Below, piece by piece: positions 7,915-15,378 of a DNA stretch of 42,458 bases. How positions within the stretch are numbered: position 1 is the stretch's first letter; each line of letters opens with the position of its first letter. Source of the stretch: an uncultured Bartonella sp. (GTDB lineage Bacteria; Pseudomonadota; Alphaproteobacteria; Rhizobiales; Rhizobiaceae); contig CAMLLT010000003.1 in the NCBI GenBank assembly GCA_946480935.1, positions 1 through 42,458 of the forward strand. The letters are read 5' to 3'. The notes beneath the pieces were generated by a model, which saw only the letters and a program-made list of their open reading frames with translations, did no database searches and was not told the origin of the DNA. The position numbers and the translations under genes were made by a program.

Positions 7915-8122
7915 TTCCGATATAATTCTGTTCATTCCCGCTTTCCAGGCATCAATCAGATCTTCCCTTTATTACTTCACGTTCAAAAAGATTTCGCGCG
8001 ATTGCCGTTTTCCAATTAACAGCTCCGGCAATCCATAAGGCTCCTACTCTCACAATTGATACGGTTAATACGCGATCGCTAATAAATGTTACGGAGAAAG
8101 AGTGTTCTGATCCAGTAAAATT

Positions 8123-8217
8123 GTTATTTCGAATTCACAATCAAGCGACTGGTATTGAATAAGATTTTATTCATATCATTCAAAACATATTTTTATTGAT
8201 ATTGAATTTGAAATAAC
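8123..8217. repeat. Long imperfect inverted repeat
   Basis: Arms 8123-8144 (GTTATTTCGAATTCACAATC..) and 8196-8217 (..GATATTGAATTTGAAATAAC) are reverse complements at 19 of 22 positions, with 51 bp between them. It lies in the AT-rich block with no coding potential. It may be a stem-loop RNA, a MITE-like remnant or a cruciform-prone element. Confidence 0.55.
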
Positions 8218-8487
8218 AACAATATATCAATATAAAAATGGAATTATAATTATTTATTTAAAATAATAACTAATTGTTTTTATATAATTTATTTGAATAA
8301 ATTTTATAAACATATTTTTAAAATAACAATATTTGATTGATAGAGATATAAGGCAAGAATTTTTTGTTAAGGCAATTGAAACAAAAAAGTGGGCAAAAAA
8401 TTCTGTGTCAAAAAGTTTTGTCTATCAAAATAGCGCAAACTGTATATGGTTCACATTCTGTTAATAATCGAAGATTTAATTGAGTGA

Positions 8488-8504
8488 CACGAATCTGATT
8501 CGTG
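8488..8504. promoter_or_regulatory. Palindrome upstream of L,D-transpeptidase gene
   Basis: CACGAAT-CTG-ATTCGTG: perfect 7-bp arms around three bases, ending 34 bp before the ATG at 8539. It could be an operator or a 5'-leader hairpin. No known binding consensus is assigned. Confidence 0.45.
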
Positions 8505-8538
8505 CCTGCTGCTTGAACCTGTTGAGTTGAGAGGGAAT

Positions 8539-9159
8539 ATGCGCGTGAAATCTATTTTGCTTGCCGCCAGTCTGCTAGCAAGTGCAACACTTGCCGGTTG
8601 TACAACTACGGGGGGATCGACATCGCCCCTTTCGGCCTATTCACAAGTAAATGATGGCGGGTTTGTTATACCCGCGCTCAAGGCAAACGAGATCAAGCCG
8701 GAATTTCGTCGCCAGATCGTCTCTTATCCGACGGATGAGAAGCCTGGTACAATTATCATCGATACGGGGGCCAAGTTTCTTTATTACATAATGCCGGATG
8801 GGAAAGCGATGCGTTATGGCATCGGGGTCGGACGTGATGGATTCCGCTGGTCAGGAAATGCTACAATCGGTCGTAAGGCCAAATGGCCAGCTTGGGTACC
8901 GCCCCAGCGTATGTTGGTGCGTCAACCGGAATTGAAGGAATTTGCAGGCGGTATGGGGCCGGGTTTGAAAAATCCGCTCGGGGCACGCGCACTTTATCTC
9001 TATAAGGATGGTAAAGACAGCATGTTCAGACTACATGGTACGCCTGAATGGTGGACTATAGGCACAAATGTTTCATCGGGATGTATTCGCCTCATCAATC
9101 AGGATATAATCGATCTCTATAATCGTGCCGAAATAGGTGCCAAGGTTATTGTTAAATAA
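8539..9159 (+). CDS. Lipoprotein L,D-transpeptidase (YkuD domain)
   Basis: 206 residues. The N-terminal lipoprotein signal ends in the lipobox LAGC with Cys21. The YkuD catalytic domain spans about 68-205 and has the hallmark HGT (His166) and SSGCIRL (nucleophile Cys182) motifs. Such enzymes cross-link peptidoglycan (3-3 links) or attach outer-membrane proteins to it, which is important in Hyphomicrobiales. A TTG at 8527 and a GTG at 8545 are in frame; GAGAGGG at 8529-8535 fits either the ATG at 8539 (tight) or the GTG at 8545 (good spacing). The exact start is therefore uncertain by two codons. A strong terminator follows. Confidence 0.9.
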   Translation: MRVKSILLAASLLASATLAGCTTTGGSTSPLSAYSQVNDGGFVIPALKANEIKPEFRRQIVSYPTDEKPGTIIIDTGAKFLYYIMPDGKAMRYGIGVGRDGFRWSGNATIGRKAKWPAWVPPQRMLVRQPELKEFAGGMGPGLKNPLGARALYLYKDGKDSMFRLHGTPEWWTIGTNVSSGCIRLINQDIIDLYNRAEIGAKVIVK

Positions 9160-9186
9160 CCTTTGACCAATTTTTTCCTTCTATAG

Positions 9187-9217
9187 AAGCGCGGATTTTT
9201 CCGCGCTTTTTATTTTT
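9187..9217 (+). terminator. Rho-independent terminator of the L,D-transpeptidase gene
   Basis: AAGCGCGG (9187-9194), loop ATTTTT, CCGCGCTT (9201-9208), then a T-rich tail. An 8-bp GC-rich stem 28 bp after the stop codon. Confidence 0.88.
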
Positions 9218-9390
9218 ACGATGACTTTGGCAAAGGTCATTGAAAAACCGGATATGTGAAAGTTTTTGAATCATTCGGAGAATGCCGTCATAGAAGTCCG
9301 GATGACAAAATCCGCCAGAAGCAGCCTCCTATAGTCGGTATAAAGTTATCCCGAGTGAGAAGGTGCAAGTCATCAGCTGTAATGACCGAT

Positions 9391-9774
9391 TTATCTCGAT
9401 GGACGAGTTAAGATATAAATTGAAATCAACACCAATACGATAATAGTCGCCAGAGCCAGCCAGAGAACCGGTTGGGCAATGATCATAAACGAACAAAAGC
9501 CGACAGCCATTCCGCCAATTGCGAGGAATTTGATAAAAGGTGATATGACCCCCTGTTCTTCCCATTGCTTGATCGGGGGGCCAAAAACTTTATGGTTGTG
9601 AAGCCAATTATGAAAACGCGGGGATGAGCGGGCAAAACACCAGGACGCGACGAGTAAAAATGGCACTGTCGGCATGATGGGGAGAACAGCTCCGATAAGG
9701 CCCAAAACAATCATCAGGCAGCCGATTACCAGATAGACAATCCGTAACGGACCCGGTGTGTTAAATTCTTTCAT
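9391..9774 (-). CDS. YbaN/DUF454 family inner-membrane protein
   Basis: 127 residues, matching the small DUF454 (YbaN) family. A first hydrophobic pair (about 11-45, YLVIGCLMIVLGLIGAVLPIMPTVPFLLVASWCFARSS) contains the family motif LPxxPTxPFLLLAxxCFxRSSPR. The conserved segment FHNWLHNHKVFGPPIKQWEEQG follows, then two more membrane spans (about 81-121). The function is unknown; in E. coli, ybaN is a single inner-membrane gene. It is monocistronic here. Recognition rests on the motif pattern. Confidence 0.88.
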   Translation of the reverse strand: MKEFNTPGPLRIVYLVIGCLMIVLGLIGAVLPIMPTVPFLLVASWCFARSSPRFHNWLHNHKVFGPPIKQWEEQGVISPFIKFLAIGGMAVGFCSFMIIAQPVLWLALATIIVLVLISIYILTRPSR

Positions 9775-9946
9775 CTTTTATCTACGCTTGTTAAAAACTC
9801 ATAGTTGTATAACAAATTGCCCCAAATTAGGTCAACTAATTGATAATAATGGCAAAAAAGCCTTTTCACGGCCATGTGAACAACACAACCGCCGGTTATA
9901 TCGGTTTCTCGTTTAATGACCCGAAACTCTAACCAGTTAGCAGGAT

Positions 9947-10339
9947 ATGTGTTTTTTAACCGATAAAAAAAGACTTCTTCCGTTCCTGACAGCAATTTTT
10001 GTTGTCTGTTTTTTCAATCAAGGACATGCGAGCTTGAATCATGGCCGTATCGGTCATGGTGGTCAATGTGGTGGTGCATCTTGGTATGCACTCCATTCGA
10101 AAACGGCTTCAGGTGAAAAGATGAATCCGTTCGGAATGACAGCAGCGCACAAAACATTGCCGCTCGGAAGCAAAATTCGTGTCACTAATAAGTTCAATGG
10201 AAAATCCATTATCGTCCGTATTAATGACCGCGGCCCGTTCATTGCCGGACGTATTCTGGATTTGTCCAAAGGTGCAGCCGCCGAGCTTGGTTTTGTACAA
10301 CATGGACTAGCAAATGTCTGTTATGAACGGTTAAGCTGA
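9947..10339 (+). CDS. rlpA: RlpA-like septal/envelope lytic transglycosylase domain protein
   Basis: 130 residues: signal peptide (about 1-28, ending GHAS) plus one double-psi beta-barrel domain. ASWYALHSKTASGEKMNPFGMTAAHKTLPLG (about 44-74) and the catalytic-type VRINDRGPF with its Asp (about 90-98) are the RlpA hallmarks. RlpA cleaves naked glycan strands at the septum in some bacteria. No SPOR domain follows, so this is the short form common in alphaproteobacteria. The ATG at 9947 has AGCAGGA immediately before it, with short spacing. The gene ends at a shared bidirectional terminator. Confidence 0.87.
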   Translation: MCFLTDKKRLLPFLTAIFVVCFFNQGHASLNHGRIGHGGQCGGASWYALHSKTASGEKMNPFGMTAAHKTLPLGSKIRVTNKFNGKSIIVRINDRGPFIAGRILDLSKGAAAELGFVQHGLANVCYERLS

Positions 10340-10348
10340 GATAAACGT

Positions 10349-10380
10349 AAAAAAGGGGAAGAGTACTCTTCCCCTTTTTT
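10349..10380. terminator. Bidirectional terminator between rlpA-like and hdeD-like genes
   Basis: A perfect 32-bp palindrome: A6-GGGG-AAGAG / TACTCTT-CCCC-T6 style, so both strands give a GC-containing stem followed by six Ts. It sits exactly between two convergent genes, 9 bp from each stop. Confidence 0.92.
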
Positions 10381-10389
10381 ATTCAAACT

Positions 10390-10962
10390 TTATAGACCCG
10401 AATTTTTGAGGGAACGTAAACCGATTGCAAAACCGATCCAGCCCCATCCTTGGAAGATGAGATCGATCGACAGGAACAATCCCAAAACCCATAGCGTATT
10501 GGCCGGCCAGCCGGTTGTGATGATAAGACCGGCAATAGCTGTAATGATACCGGCAGCAATAATCCATCCGTGCCCCTTCAATTCCCGGCTCTGAAAGCCG
10601 ATAATCACACGGATGACACCGGCAACAACAAGCAAAAAGCCAAGTAGAAAAGTAAACACAGCAGCAGCCAAAATCGGTTGCACAAGGCAGACAATGCCGC
10701 CAAATGTATAAAGCAGTCCAGCCAGTAGCCAGTAGAAAAAACGCCCCCAGCTTTTGACGCTAAAAGCGTGGATAACTTGCACAATACCGCCTACAAGCAT
10801 CATAATGCCGATATAGATCGCAACAGCTTCTGTGGCAAAAGGTAATGTAAATGCTGCTACAATACCGACCAGCAGAAGAATGATTCCAAGAAGCAAAAAC
10901 CAACCCCATTTCGCCGATAGCTCTCGTGCGCCTTCCAGCGGATTCCAATTATTTGAACTCAC
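10390..10962 (-). CDS. HdeD family (DUF308) membrane protein
   Basis: 190 residues arranged as six hydrophobic spans in three two-helix repeats (about 19-60, 71-118, 130-185), as in HdeD, the acid-resistance membrane protein of E. coli. Typical patterns are WGWFLLLGIILLLVGIVA and a repeated GIxxLVAGVIRVI element. Homology to HdeD is convincing, but the acid-resistance role is not established outside enterics. It is monocistronic, with its own start region 190 bp from cls. Confidence 0.87.
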   Translation of the reverse strand: MSSNNWNPLEGARELSAKWGWFLLLGIILLLVGIVAAFTLPFATEAVAIYIGIMMLVGGIVQVIHAFSVKSWGRFFYWLLAGLLYTFGGIVCLVQPILAAAVFTFLLGFLLVVAGVIRVIIGFQSRELKGHGWIIAAGIITAIAGLIITTGWPANTLWVLGLFLSIDLIFQGWGWIGFAIGLRSLKNSGL

Positions 10963-11154
10963 GACGGTATTTCCTTTTCAAAAATGACTGTTTCAGAAGA
11001 ATGTTTTTTATGGCATTGCTCTTTAATTCCGGCAATACCATTTTCACGTCACCTTTAGCATAGAATATAAAAAAGAAATAACATAGAAATAAAGACGGTT
11101 AATCATCTTTGCGGTTATCAACCTGTATAAAGACCGATGAAAGTAACGTAACAT

Positions 11155-12615
11155 ATGCATGTGTTTATTGAAAATTATTGGCCGCATATCCTCGCCATAT
11201 TATCTTTTTTTCTGGGGCTTGGTGCCGCAATTCATGCAACTATGACCAAACAGGAAGTCCGCACAGCGATCGGATGGGTCGGTGTTATCATGCTTTCGCC
11301 CGTTTTGGGCGCTGTCATTTACGGTATTTTCGGTATCAACCGGATGCATAATAACGTCGTTTATAAACGGCATCGTCACGCTTGGGGAAAAGGCCGCCTG
11401 CGTTCCGGTAATTATGATTGTTCGGATAGTTATATCCTGAACCGGTTCGGACGCCTTGCCATGCCGATGAAAAGGCTGGGCGATCATGTAACTCCCGGGC
11501 GAATGACTTATGGAAATCACCTGACAGTTCTTGATAATGGCGATGAAGCTTATAGTGCAATGCTTGAGGCTATCGGTGCAGCGAAGCATTCCCTAATCCT
11601 CGAATGTTATATTTTTGATCGGGATAGTATGGGAGAGCTTTTCGTTAAAGCCTTGTCGGCAGCGGTGCGGCGTGGCGTTGAAGTGCGCGTTCTTATTGAT
11701 GCCGTTGGCGCCCGTTATTCAATTCCATCGATTGTTCGTGATTTGCGGCGTGAAAAAGTTCCGGTCGCCGTCTTCAACGGAAATATCATTATCGGTCTAA
11801 GACTGCCTTACGCCAATTTGCGCACCCATAGAAAAATTCTTGTTGTCGACGGGAGCGTTGCTTTTACCGGCGGAATGAATATACGCGCCGGTTTTTCCCA
11901 GACATTCAGTGGCGAAAAGACAGCAGATGATACCCATTTTCGTGTAGAAGGGCCTGCTGTTGCCGATATTTTTTCAGTTGCAGCCAATGACTGGGCTTTT
12001 GCAACAAAAGAGAATCTGGATACAAAAATCTGGGCTATCCAGCCTGTTCAAAAGGTGTCCGATGAAGATGTCTGTATTCGCGTGGTCCCGACGGGTCCTG
12101 ATCGCTTGATCGAAACCAACCAGCATATGTTGATCGGAGCATTTTCACTTGCTGAAAAGCATATCCATATCATGACACCCTATCTTTTACCGGATCGGGA
12201 ATTGATCAGCGCATTGGTAACGGCTGCCCGTCGTGGCGTGGAAGTGGATATTGTTGTTCCCGGAAACAATAATTTGAAACTCGTTGATCGGGCAATGCGT
12301 GCGCAGTTCGATCAGCTTTTGCGTGACGGGTGTCGTATTTGGCGTGCAAACGGCCCTTTTAATCATTCCAAACTCATGGCTATCGACAATCAGTGGAGTT
12401 ATGTCGGCTCGTCAAATCTGGATTCTCGTTCTTTAAGGCTCAATTTCGAAATTGATATGGAAATATTCGACGAAACGCTTGCCGGTTATTTGTCACAAAA
12501 AATCATTCGCGAAAGAGAAGATGCCCGCGAGGTAAAATTAGAATATCTCGTCAATCGTCCTTTTTTGTTGCGTCTGATTGACAAGATTATCTGGTTGGGC
12601 TCACCCTATCTTTAG
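11155..12615 (+). CDS. cls: Cardiolipin synthase (phospholipase D family)
   Basis: 486 residues. Two N-terminal membrane spans (about 8-25 and 38-60, the PLDc_N domain) are followed by two HxKxxxxD phospholipase-D catalytic motifs: HRKILVVDGSVAFTGGMN (His at about 225) and HSKLMAIDNQWSYVGSSN (His at about 404). The enzyme condenses two phosphatidylglycerol molecules into cardiolipin in the inner membrane. The length matches ClsA (about 480). It is convergent with an EEP-family gene that often travels with cardiolipin synthase genes (as clsB-ybhP in E. coli). No strong Shine-Dalgarno precedes the ATG. Confidence 0.95.
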   Translation: MHVFIENYWPHILAILSFFLGLGAAIHATMTKQEVRTAIGWVGVIMLSPVLGAVIYGIFGINRMHNNVVYKRHRHAWGKGRLRSGNYDCSDSYILNRFGRLAMPMKRLGDHVTPGRMTYGNHLTVLDNGDEAYSAMLEAIGAAKHSLILECYIFDRDSMGELFVKALSAAVRRGVEVRVLIDAVGARYSIPSIVRDLRREKVPVAVFNGNIIIGLRLPYANLRTHRKILVVDGSVAFTGGMNIRAGFSQTFSGEKTADDTHFRVEGPAVADIFSVAANDWAFATKENLDTKIWAIQPVQKVSDEDVCIRVVPTGPDRLIETNQHMLIGAFSLAEKHIHIMTPYLLPDRELISALVTAARRGVEVDIVVPGNNNLKLVDRAMRAQFDQLLRDGCRIWRANGPFNHSKLMAIDNQWSYVGSSNLDSRSLRLNFEIDMEIFDETLAGYLSQKIIREREDAREVKLEYLVNRPFLLRLIDKIIWLGSPYL

Positions 12616-12803
12616 CATAAGAGCACCTTCATATTTTTTAAATATGTAAAACAAAGAGCCTTATCATCGGCGATCAATTTGTGGGGTCTCTCTCACAACG
12701 TGCAGGGGTTAAAAATCGGCTAAAAGTCAAAAACCGGAGCGCGATAAAAACAGCGGAAAAATTTGATTGCCGTTAAAATCAGCCCTTGGTTTCTTGGGAA
12801 AAT

Positions 12804-13682
12804 CTATCTCGTTGTCTGTTTTGACCGCTCTTTGAGCAATTTTGTTGCCCCTTCAAGGTCAATTTCCGCCTTGATAGGCAAATGGTCGGAAGCAAGCCTT
12901 GCCAATGGCGAATTATGGATTTCTATATTGGAAACAAGCTCGTGTGGATAGGCAAAAACACGGTCGAGTGCCAAAATCGGAAAACGGGAGGGAAAGCTTG
13001 GCAATGTGCCGAGCCTTAAATCAAAGAACGGAGCAAGGCTTTTAAGAGAGGATGTCCTGCCTAATCGCCATTCATTCAAATCACCAATCATAATTGTCGG
13101 CATGGTTTCGCGTTTTTCAAGAATGGACAAAATGAGTTTTGCCTGTTGAATCCGCGAATGATGTAACAGCCCGAAATGCGCAGCCACAATACGGATAAGC
13201 CCGACCGGCATATCGAGTTCGACAATCAGTGCACCACGCGGTTCGACACCGGGCAGATTGAGCTGGACGATATCTTTTACTTTACCATTGCGCATGAAAA
13301 GCGCGTTGCCATGCCAGCCAAGTCCACGCGGAGACATTGTATTGATCGGCACACGTTCCAATCCGGTTTCCGACTTTAAAAGTTCCGGATCAAGCAAACC
13401 TATCCTTTCACCGAAACGTTTATCAGCCTCTTGAAAAGCCATAATATCGGCATTGAGCTCGGCAACGACATGGACAATGCGTTCCGGATTAAACACATTG
13501 TCAACGCCGACACATTTATGAATATTGTAGGATCCTACAACCATATCATAAGTGTCACGATCGGCATCTTTCGGACGATGTCCATGGCGGTTGCGGACAG
13601 CCTGTAACAATCTGGTCTGGAGCGCTTTTTGATTTAATTGGCTTGGCCAATGGAATTTTTTATTTTTAAGGATATCCATCAT
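12804..13682 (-). CDS. Endonuclease/exonuclease/phosphatase (EEP) family protein
   Basis: 292 residues of the DNase-I-like EEP fold: GSYNIHKCVGVDN (first Asn; about 50-62), MAFQEADKR (catalytic Glu; about 80-88), VAAHFGLLHHSR (about 166-177), IMIGDLNEW (Asp-Leu-Asn; about 197-205) and the late ASDHLPIKAEI (Asp-His; about 263-273). All catalytic residues look present. Members act on nucleic acids, phosphoinositides or other phosphodiesters. The neighbour, cardiolipin synthase, suggests a YbhP-like link to phospholipid metabolism; the substrate is unknown. The region between its 3' end and cls (about 190 bp) shows only a weak hairpin. Confidence 0.88.
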   Translation of the reverse strand: MMDILKNKKFHWPSQLNQKALQTRLLQAVRNRHGHRPKDADRDTYDMVVGSYNIHKCVGVDNVFNPERIVHVVAELNADIMAFQEADKRFGERIGLLDPELLKSETGLERVPINTMSPRGLGWHGNALFMRNGKVKDIVQLNLPGVEPRGALIVELDMPVGLIRIVAAHFGLLHHSRIQQAKLILSILEKRETMPTIMIGDLNEWRLGRTSSLKSLAPFFDLRLGTLPSFPSRFPILALDRVFAYPHELVSNIEIHNSPLARLASDHLPIKAEIDLEGATKLLKERSKQTTR

Positions 13683-13893
13683 TTTTTTCTGAAAGCAGAG
13701 TTGCCCCGCTCGAAAGCTTTTACCATAATATGAAGTGACAGCTTTGAAACTACAAGTTGGGTCGCTTGAAGTTGAAGACTATTACCATCTATTTTTTCAT
13801 TAAACTATGATAAAAGATTTAATTGTTGCGAGAAAAATTGCGTAACCATTTAACATGGGACAATATCTTCCGTAAACGGTGAAAGACAAAACT

Positions 13894-14262
13894 ATGGCTG
13901 ATATGAGCGACGATGAAGCAATAATAATCGAAGCTTTTTCACAGAGTACTCCCAGAAAACATTCAGGACCTGTTGCTTTCAACCGAATTGAACTGAATGC
14001 GATATTGCGCGTTTATGGCCAGATGGTTGCTGCCGGTGAATGGCGAGATTATGCGATTGACCATCTTGATGATAGAGCGGTTTTTTCCATATTTCGTCGT
14101 ACTGCCGAGGTACCGCTTTATCGTGTCGAGAAAAACCCGAAATTGGCGAACCGCCAAGGCGCTTACAGCGTCATTGCGGCAAGCGGTTTGATTTTGAAAC
14201 GCGGCAAAGAACTTCGCAATGTTCTGAAAGTGTTTGACAAAAAACTTTTCAAAATTGTCTGA
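13894..14262 (+). CDS. DUF2794 domain protein
   Basis: About 122 residues. It matches the alphaproteobacterial DUF2794 family: VAFNRIELNAILRVYGQMVAAGEWRDYAID, VFSIFRRTAEVPLYRVEKNPKLANRQGAYSV and ASGLILKRGKEL. Function is unknown; the domain is restricted largely to alphaproteobacteria. The ATG at 13894 has a weak GAAAG 8 bases upstream; the GTG at 13879 and the ATG at 13903 are alternatives. It stands alone, convergent with the Bax-inhibitor-1 gene. Confidence 0.87.
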   Translation: MADMSDDEAIIIEAFSQSTPRKHSGPVAFNRIELNAILRVYGQMVAAGEWRDYAIDHLDDRAVFSIFRRTAEVPLYRVEKNPKLANRQGAYSVIAASGLILKRGKELRNVLKVFDKKLFKIV

Positions 14263-14386
14263 GCTTTCTATTGGATTTATCTCTTTTGAAGAGCCTCGGA
14301 AAACTGGTGCTCTCACCGTTTTCTATTCTATCGGAAAATCATACTCTTTGTCGGATTGGCAAATAGCAAAGACTTTGAATTTTGCC

Positions 14387-14418
14387 AAAAGAAAACCCCG
14401 TCTCGAAAGGCGGGGTTT
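14387..14418 (-). terminator. Terminator of the Bax-inhibitor-1 gene
   Basis: AAACCCCGTCT (14393-14403), CGAA loop, AGGCGGGGTTT (14408-14418): an 11-bp stem with one G-U pair. On the minus strand it is followed by TTTTCTTTT. It may also stop the convergent DUF2794 transcript. Confidence 0.88.
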
Positions 14419-14442
14419 CAAAATCATTTTATAGTCGAATTA

Positions 14443-15213
14443 TTAGGAGTTGCGATTCTGACCAAGGAATTGCAACAAGAAAACGAACATATTGATGAAG
14501 TCGAGATAGAGTGTCAAAGCACCCATAACAACCTTGCGGCCGCGTGTTTCTTCGGCATCGCCTTCATAATACATAACCTTGATTGTCTGTGTGTCGTAAG
14601 CGGTAAGACCAGCAAAAATAAGAACACCGATAATCGAGATTGCAAATTGCAATGCATTCGAGCCAAGGAACAAATTGACGACCATGGCAAGTAAAAGGCC
14701 AATTAACCCCATAAACAGGAAAGACCCCATGCCTGTCAGATCGCGCTTTGTTGTGTAACCATAGAGCGAAAGGGCGCCGAAAGAAGCCGCAGTGATAAAG
14801 AATGTCTGCGTAATGCTTGCAGGTGTATAACGCAAAATGATTGACGAAAGCGACAAACCGACGAGTGCTGCATAGACAAAAAACAATGCGCGTGCCGAAC
14901 TTGTGCTCAACGACCCGATTTTGAAGCTTAGAAAGAAAACTGCAATAAGCGGAGCAAACATCACAACATAAGCAAACGGTGAGGTATAGAAAGTAACACC
15001 GAATGATGTGAGATGAACGCCATTAGGTAATACATAAGGTGTCGGATCGCTTGTTGTTGCAAGTGAAGCAATCACAAACGCTGCAATACCTGTTATAACG
15101 AGCCCGATTGCCATCGCGTTGTAGACGCCGAGCATATAACTGCGCAGTCCCTGGTCAATGGAAGCATCGGCCTCGGTAACTGATGTCGGGCGAAAGTTTC
15201 TAAAATCAGCCAT
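14443..15213 (-). CDS. Bax inhibitor-1 / YccA family membrane protein
   Basis: 256 residues with seven hydrophobic spans between about 25 and 245, and the BI-1 signature region near the C-terminus (IGVLIFAGLTAYDTQTIKVMYYEG, about 188-212, with the conserved Asp). The N-terminal FRPTSVTEADASIDQGLRSYMLGVYN is typical of alphaproteobacterial YbhL-like proteins. Family members are pH- or Ca-sensitive channels or FtsH modulators; the specific role here is unknown. AAGGA precedes the ATG at 15213. Confidence 0.93.
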   Translation of the reverse strand: MADFRNFRPTSVTEADASIDQGLRSYMLGVYNAMAIGLVITGIAAFVIASLATTSDPTPYVLPNGVHLTSFGVTFYTSPFAYVVMFAPLIAVFFLSFKIGSLSTSSARALFFVYAALVGLSLSSIILRYTPASITQTFFITAASFGALSLYGYTTKRDLTGMGSFLFMGLIGLLLAMVVNLFLGSNALQFAISIIGVLIFAGLTAYDTQTIKVMYYEGDAEETRGRKVVMGALTLYLDFINMFVFLLQFLGQNRNS

Positions 15214-15378
15214 ATAAATAATCCTTTAGCTTGTGTTCCGGACGGTGTCGGAAAATGGCTGGAAAAACTCTCTTCCCCCATTTCAATCCCGGGCGCCGCT
15301 GGCGGAACCCCAGCATGCCTAACCGATATTATGGGCATTAATTCGATAAATTACAAGTCTTTCATTATTTCCAACACA

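Larger units (their letters stand above)
7708..8538. other. Long AT-rich intergenic region
   Basis: 831 bp without a credible protein gene. It contains a three-hairpin small RNA candidate (7804-7914), a long imperfect inverted repeat (8123-8217), a very AT-rich block (about 8150-8350) full of short TATT/AATA repeats, and a perfect 7-bp-arm palindrome (8488-8504) close to the L,D-transpeptidase gene. The composition differs markedly from the flanking genes. Confidence 0.7.

Noticed and set aside
12630-12646. CATATTT/AAATATG hairpin after cls as a terminator
   Set aside because: The stem is all but GC-free and no T run follows; it is too weak to call.
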